64,000 bases of DNA from Micromussa lordhowensis (lineage: Eukaryota > Cnidaria > Anthozoa > Scleractinia > Lobophylliidae), in contig OZ026608.1 of NCBI GenBank assembly GCA_964020085.1, forward strand, positions 20,983,812-21,047,811, in the 5' to 3' direction. Of this stretch, positions 58,139 through 64,000 are shown piece by piece. The position numbers and the translations under genes are program-made. Under the pieces are notes generated by a model that searched no databases, was not told where the DNA came from, and saw nothing but the letters and a program-made list of their open reading frames with translations. The first letter of the stretch is position 1, and each line of letters starts with the position of its first letter.

Positions 58139-58550
58139 CCTCTGTCGGGAAGGATAGCCACATACTTTAGCAGTAGATTCTCTCCATTCATGGTGCCATG
58201 TCGTCAAACGCTTTACAGAAAGAAGTAAATTAAGTTCCTGCAACAGTGTTTCTACGACGCACAAAATTAACTTTTATCGAATTCTTAGTGGAAACCTCAA
58301 TTGCCGTCGCTGTAAAGTCTTGGGCACTTATGTTCTATGCTTCACGCGAAAACGCATTTATGGGAACAAACTGGGACATTCCATATCTTGTTTTCGAACA
58401 TCCCGCGTTTAGCAAATTAACAGTTTGCGAAACATTCCTTTGACCTATGACAAACAAGTTTAAATCTTGCAAAAACGTCCCTACATTGTGTAACTTATAG
58501 TCTTTTAATGACGACATGAAGCCCCTTTATATTTCAACGTTTTAGCATTG

Positions 58551-58556
58551 TTTATT
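58551..58556 (-). terminator. Polyadenylation signal of the TFIIF gene
   Basis: AATAAA on the minus strand, 12 bases after the stop codon; a second candidate is not needed. Confidence 0.7.
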
Positions 58557-58567
58557 GCCAGTAATAA

Positions 58568-61500
58568 TCAGCTGAGCTGTTTGAGTGACAGGTACAGTTT
58601 TCCTTTGATGGTTTTTTGTTCTGGTTGCAATTTCCTCACAATAGCTGCAATCTTTTTGACAGTTTCGTCATTAGATAGTCCTGTTCTTTTACTCTTGAAC
58701 TTCTGCAGCAGGTCCTTACTCGTCATGGGCTTCCGTGTGAGGTACCTCCTGACGGCTTCTTCTGTGATCCCCTGAGGGCCGTCCTCGCTACCGGTCGGTG
58801 TTGGAGTGCTTGTTCTTGATCCACCTCCTGTCCCCACCGACGAAGGTGCGGGGGATACACGGGGCTTTTTAGAGGCGGGACTTCCCTCTTCTGCTGTGTT
58901 TCCTTTTTTGGTTGAGCTTGCTGGACGCTTCTTGGTTTTAGCTGATAAAAAAACAAATTACAGTTTTCAAAATGAGATTCTCGTGTGGAATAAGGTGTAA
59001 AAAAAAACTCAGAGGTTATTGTCATTGGTTATAGCAGTAAAGTGAAGCTTGCGAGTTTTGTTGGAGACAAGCGTGGTTGGGGAGAGGGTTAGATGTGGGC
59101 GGTTTAGAGAGAAGGTAAGTAGCCAAGACAGCTGTCGGGAGGACGTGACACATGGACGTGACACATGGTGTAAAAATTACTTACAGGGTGTTCCTGGTCG
59201 ATCTTGAACGAGCTTGCTTGCAGCAGCAGCAATAGTGTTGGCTGCACCGTCCACAGCAGCTGTAGGAGTTGATGAACGGCTGTTAGATGATGTACTTGAT
59301 CCACTGGCTGACTTCTTCTTCCTTTTCTTATCACCTGCAAAATAATATTAAATGCTCAGGCAAGTATGTTCCTGCGTGTTGTTTCTTATCGTATTTTCAG
59401 TTGAAATGAGTTTTAAGTCAGTGGAAATGACTTGAACTTGTTATGAAGCGGCAAAAATAAAAGCAACCTAGTCATAAACCACTGACAACTGTTTTGTGTG
59501 AGACTAACGTTTTAATTCTCTTTCCAAGAATGGGTATAATGCCTGGCAAATTGCGCTAGAACTATCGCGACTGTTTTTGATTTTAAGGGTACATTTCTAG
59601 GATAAAACACGAAGTGAAAACAATCTTGTGCAACTTGAGTAGAATGGAGAAGAGAGAAGGAAAAAAAACTCAAGAAACAACACGCAGTTTAATTTATACT
59701 TTTTACTGAAAAAAAAAACATCACACGTTTCCGACTTTTTGTAATTTCTTCTTTTTCTAGGTTTTCTACTTTGTAATTTTTCTATAGAGACGTACCACTT
59801 TGCTAAGTTTTATTAACTACATGTAGCAATAGTACCCAGACTCTTTCAAACCTTGTAAAAAGAGAGCTGAGGTGCCCTTGATATCATCTTGATCAGGATC
59901 TTCCACCTCCTCCTCGTCCCAGGACTCTCTCCCTTCCTCTCTGTCAAGCATATCCTTTAGTTCCTGTCCTTCGCGTGTCAAATCATCTTCTTCTTCACTT
60001 GACGTCTCCTCAGCATTTAGATCATCTTCAGCTTTGGGTTTACTCACTTCAACAGTCTTGACAGCCTCTGTATCAAAGCGAACAAGTTTGAGAATTTTCT
60101 GGTGTATTAAGACTGCTTCACAACAACTTATCAATGTCTTTATTTGCTGCATCTGACACGTTGAAAATGCAGTGATGCTGCAAAAAGAGAGTGGACGTTA
60201 AATTCTCTTGAGCTACGAAAATTTATCATAAGTCTGACACAGTTCCATAACCTGGCCTTGTACATGGACTGTATGTTTGAGTCACCTGTACTTCACAGTT
60301 TACACTGAGGGTTGCAATGGGCAAAGACTTCATATTTTGTCTAATGACACAACAATCCACTGACCCTCAGAAGATGAGGAAGTGTCCGACAGGTAATCCA
60401 TTTCCTTAGAATCCAAGTAGCCATCTTCCTCAGATGATGCATCACTGTCGGCATCTGAACCTTTCTTTGTCTTTTGTTGCCGTTTTTGACCAACTTTATG
60501 CTTGTCTTTCTTGCCTCGTTTAGCTGCTTGAAATATATCAGACAAGTCCACCATAAAAACAATAATAATAATAACAATAAAATTCAAATGAACTAAAACA
60601 CTACCCACCATTAGTAGTATGGCACTTTTTTTATTGCTGCTGTCCTGTGCACCAGACTAACTTCTTATTAATATAGGGGGTACGTTTCTAAAGAAACTGT
60701 GGTGCTGTGTCAGTGGGAGTATTACAAGATAATTTGGTTTTATCAACTGAGTTGATAATGTGAATTGGCCACCGTAAAGAGATTCGGAAGCTGACGTTTC
60801 AAACTTTAGCCCTTTATCGGAGCAATTCACTTCCACGAAGGGCTAACACTTGAAATGTCAGCTTTCGAATCTCTTTACGGTGGCCAATTCACATTATCAA
60901 CTCAGTTGATAAAACCAAATTAACTTCTTATTACACACCTACATCCCTCCCCTCCCATAAAAAAAAGGATGGGGATGCTCATTGTAACTTTAAGGGGTTA
61001 AAAGAAGTGGTTTGGGTATCTCTTAGGGTGTCCAGCCTCAAAAGATCTGCAGCGGGAGTTTTTGCTGTACCTGTTAGGGTATTGAGCCAAAAACATATGA
61101 CGGGAGATAACGTGTTATGTCACACCCACTAAACAGGATCTTAGTACCTCTTACAGGTTCTTTTCAAAATTTCCAACAAGCTCCCCGTCTTAAGGGAGTT
61201 CCCCCTTCCCCTGCAGGACCCTCCTAACAGGATTAGAGGAAGTCCTACCTTCCTTGTTTTTGTCACTTCCTTGACCTTCGTCATCCTCCTCATCATCATC
61301 ATCCTCTGACAAAGAGAGATCTCTTTCATCATCATGTATGATCTGCAGACACCAAATGATCATTGAGACGTGACAGTCCTTATACAAATTTCTAATGATA
61401 CATTTTCAGTGTTCTTAGATGTGAAATTATTATTGACAATATCCCTCACAGTCAGAAGCTTCATAGATTGATTGACAATGATGGCCAGAGAAGAGGGATC

Positions 61501-63451
61501 AAGGAGCATAAGGACTGTAACAATTACAACTTTGACCATTCAGTTCAATTCAGGAATCTTTGACAGCAGATTTCAATTTTCATTTGATTCAAAAATTGCC
61601 GACACCAGACGAGGATTTCACAACTCTATCTAAAAGATTCTTTGTCCTGAAACTTTCAGCAACTGATTGATAAACCAAGTTCTTTGTTGGGTTTTGATCA
61701 AGGAGTAGAACATGTGTAGGTACACATTTTTTCTTTTTGTTGTTGATGCCTTGGGACAATTAACTTCCCTTCTACCTCTCCCTAAAGATATCCAAAAAAC
61801 TGCATGCCTAGCATCACATTCTTGATTTTCAACATGATGCGACTGTCACTGAAGACAGTGGACCCAGCGGATCTTGTTGAATTACTCTTAACTCATCGCT
61901 TTTTTGCAGGTAGTACAAAGTAAGACAAAATAATTTGCATTATTGAAATGAAAACTAGGTATTGGAAAGGCCATAATCAAAATCTTAATCAAATTAAAAA
62001 AATAAGTGAATTGTTATACCCCAACCCCTGCTTCTTACTAGGTTTCCTGTTCTACTGGCTGCTTTAACAGTTTTATCCAGCATGTTCTTCTCATCTCCTT
62101 CTTCCAGGTCCTCCTTGTTCTCCATTAATCGTTTCTTGACCATCAGAGAAAAATAATTCACTGTCTTCTCACGGCGACCAAATTCTTCTTCGGCCTCGTC
62201 TGCTGTTAGAGTTTGATATTTTATGTCAGCAGTGAAGTTGTACCAATTATTGACTGGCACAGCTTCAAAGGCATCCTCACACTGAGTCAGTATGTAATAC
62301 GATGAATTCTCATTTATTCCCGCTTCCTTTCGACCAGTGAACCTGTAATCAATAAATACAAGCTTAAAAATATAAATACACTACAGAGTACCAGAGGAAA
62401 ACAATCAGTTTGTAATGAAAAATCACCAAGAAACTATTTATCAGGAATTCACATTAAAAAGCATTGACTGAATAAGATTTTAAAAATGAAAAAGGTCATG
62501 GCAGAATACATACTTGTAACACTGCAACATGAAACTGATAATAATTATGAGAGATAACAATGAAAAATGGTAATTATATAATTATTGTGTTTATCCAGAA
62601 AGAACTATGTTCCTATAATAAGTTCAACTAGCTACCTCCTCCCACTCTTGCCACCAAGCTTCAAATTCCATGGTGCCGCCTCAGGATTCTTGGGTTTTGG
62701 AACAAACCCACGGCGCTTTTTACGTGCCTCTTCACGTCTTTCTCGACCAAATTCACTACCAGCACCAAAAGCAGGAAGATTTTCACTTTCTTTTTCTTCA
62801 ACTGCTTCTGTTTGACGGAACATTTGGGCCTAAAAGTAACACTCATAATATTTCAAACTACACTGTCTATAGAGTAAAATAATTTAATATTTAACAATAA
62901 TAATTTGTCTTCAATGTCTTGATTGCAAGTTCTTGAACAGATTTTTGGTCCAAGAGCGGCAGCAGTCATTTTGAAAATTCTCCATCCTGCACTTGGAGTG
63001 ACGTCTTTCGAATAAATGAAAATTTCATTCAGACGCTATCAGCCATGTTTATTTGCCAAGATGGTAAAGGTGGCAAGCTTAGTAATGAAGCTCAGAAATG
63101 TTATATTCACCACATAGCTCAGTGAATAAAGTGTCATAAGCCGGCCTTTCAACCAATGTCCAATTCTTATATTCACCTCTGGAAATTATGCTAATAAGCT
63201 TTTAGTGATCTAATAATAATTATTATTATTACATCACTAAAAGCTCAAAACAGACCTGGCAACTTAAGCCCAGACATAACGGCTTACACTAGTCCTGAAT
63301 TCCTTTAAAATTAACCTGCCACTTTATGTTGCTGTATCAAAAATAACAAAACAGTTCAACTTCCTGAATGTAACAACATACCTTTGAGATTGATGAGAAG
63401 TCTACTTTTGTGCTCTGGAAACGCATCACAGAATATTTTTTTGCCAAATTC
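58568..63451 (-). CDS. GTF2F1: General transcription factor IIF subunit 1 (RAP74), N terminus missing
   Basis: Minus-strand exons: 63451-63382, 62829-62636, 62342-62039, 61342-61249, 60526-60365, 60067-59852, 59334-59185, 58941-58568. They encode about 521 residues in phase; the human protein has 517. The N-terminal dimerisation domain is clear: NLAKKYSVMRFQ, AGSEFGRERREEARKK, SSYYILTQCEDAFEAVPVN and NWYNFTADIKYQTLTADEAE. A long acidic middle follows (SEDDDDEEDDEGQG; EMDYLSDTSSSSE). The C-terminal winged helix has VRRYLTRKPMTSKDLLQKFK. TFIIF binds RNA polymerase II with GTF2F2 during initiation and elongation, and the C-terminal domain binds FCP1 and TFIIB. The first coding exon(s), about 20 residues, were not found between 63452 and 64000 and may lie beyond the edge. 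Confidence 0.93.
60731..60921. repeat. Palindromic repeat in TFIIF intron (Penelope-end-like)
   Basis: AATTTGGTTTTATCAACTGA and its complement at the right end pair for about 80 bases on each side; the arms contain TCTTTACGGTGGCCAATTCA and a GAAGGGCTAACACTTGAAAT block. Comparable sequence is, from memory, found at ends of Penelope-like elements in cnidarians; not checked. Lies between exons 60526-60365 and 61342-61249. Confidence 0.8.
62880..63381. other. TFIIF intron
   Basis: AT-rich intron. CACTAAAAGCT stretches at about 63200-63245 form a small inverted repeat (AGCTTTTAGTGAT ... ATCACTAAAAGCT around AATAATAATTATTATTATT). Nothing else recognised. Confidence 0.5.
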
Positions 63452-63659
63452 CTTAGAAACCAGAAAAGTAGAACAATTAGTAGAGACAAATTAATAATAT
63501 CTGAAAAAGTAATAATAGCATTGTGTCGTGATGTTTTGGTGATCCAGAATAATCAAGGACAATGTTTAGTGCTAATGGTGATTACTGACAATACTAGATA
63601 ACAATACCTTGATTATCCCTTTGACAGTGGTTCACTTCTTTACATTCAATTATTTTTCC

Positions 63660-64000
63660 AGGGAAGACAGTAAATAGTAATAATTATAATAATAAGATCT
63701 AATATTTCTATAGCGCAAATTAACATATATATATATACAGTGATAAAATACGCTTTACAACAACATCATCAACATAGAAATCCTAAATAATATAGAAATC
63801 CTAAATAATAAAATTAAAATCGACTAACTTAGTAAAAATATTTAACCTAAATATTTAACATATATATATATAGTGATAAAATACGCTTTACAACAACATA
63901 TAGAAATCCTAAATAATAAAATTAAAATCGACTTAGTAAAACTATTTAACCTATATCCTAATAAAAAGGATAGATTACAAAATGTTAAAATTACATCTGC
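63660..64000. repeat. AT-rich tandem duplication at the right edge
   Basis: The block with ATATATATATA, CAGTGATAAAATACGCTTTA, CAACAACAT and TAGAAATCCTAAATAATA occurs at about 63725-63830 and again at 63855-63950. No coding exon of GTF2F1 is visible here. Confidence 0.75.

Overview
The window is eukaryotic nuclear DNA. Genes have many short exons with GT-AG introns, AATAAA signals follow stops, and repeats are dense (tRNA-derived SINEs, non-LTR and Penelope-like fragments, fold-back MITEs). The repeats, together with secreted VWA/thrombospondin-1 proteins of the coadhesin kind, fit an anthozoan cnidarian, most likely a stony coral. The species call is inference; I could not search databases.

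Layout. 1-655: 3' end of a non-LTR retrotransposon with a poly(A) tail. 3522-35293: a tandem family of four-transmembrane proteins (gene A, gene B, gene C, and a D fragment with only the last three exons), resembling the LAPTM4/Mtp family in architecture. B and C are clear duplicates, including their flanks. Intron 1 of gene A holds a 10.5-kb transposon (4649-15168) with about 170-bp inverted repeats and a TA target duplication. It encodes an IS630/Tc1/mariner transposase (DD37E) and a 485-residue PB1 / zinc-knuckle / UIM-like protein. That transposon is itself split by a second one (5885-12035) with CACAGG ends and a 3-bp duplication, CACTA/EnSpm-like, which cuts the transposase gene near its C terminus. 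Removing it rejoins the reading frame. The inner element has long subterminal tandem repeats and two divergent genes.

36.5-48.4 kb: two divergently transcribed secreted matrix/adhesion-type genes, one on the minus strand (signal peptide, VWA, TSP1) and one on the plus strand (signal peptide, three TSP1, VWA). One TSP1 exon of the plus-strand gene has a frameshift. 49.97-56.82 kb: a complete 11-exon epoxide hydrolase 4-like gene on the minus strand, 345 residues, catalytic triad intact. 58.57-63.45 kb: the large subunit of TFIIF (GTF2F1/RAP74) on the minus strand, all but its N-terminal exon(s), which lie in the AT-rich right margin or beyond it.

The host genes do not form one pathway. Most of the remaining sequence is mobile: LINE pieces (one partly inverted), a Penelope GIY-YIG fragment, SINEs, at least eight near-perfect palindromic MITEs, and several mini- and microsatellites. 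Exon coordinates below were derived by hand from splice signals, reading phase and paralog comparison. The coding sums of the complete genes come out as exact multiples of three. No transcript evidence was available.
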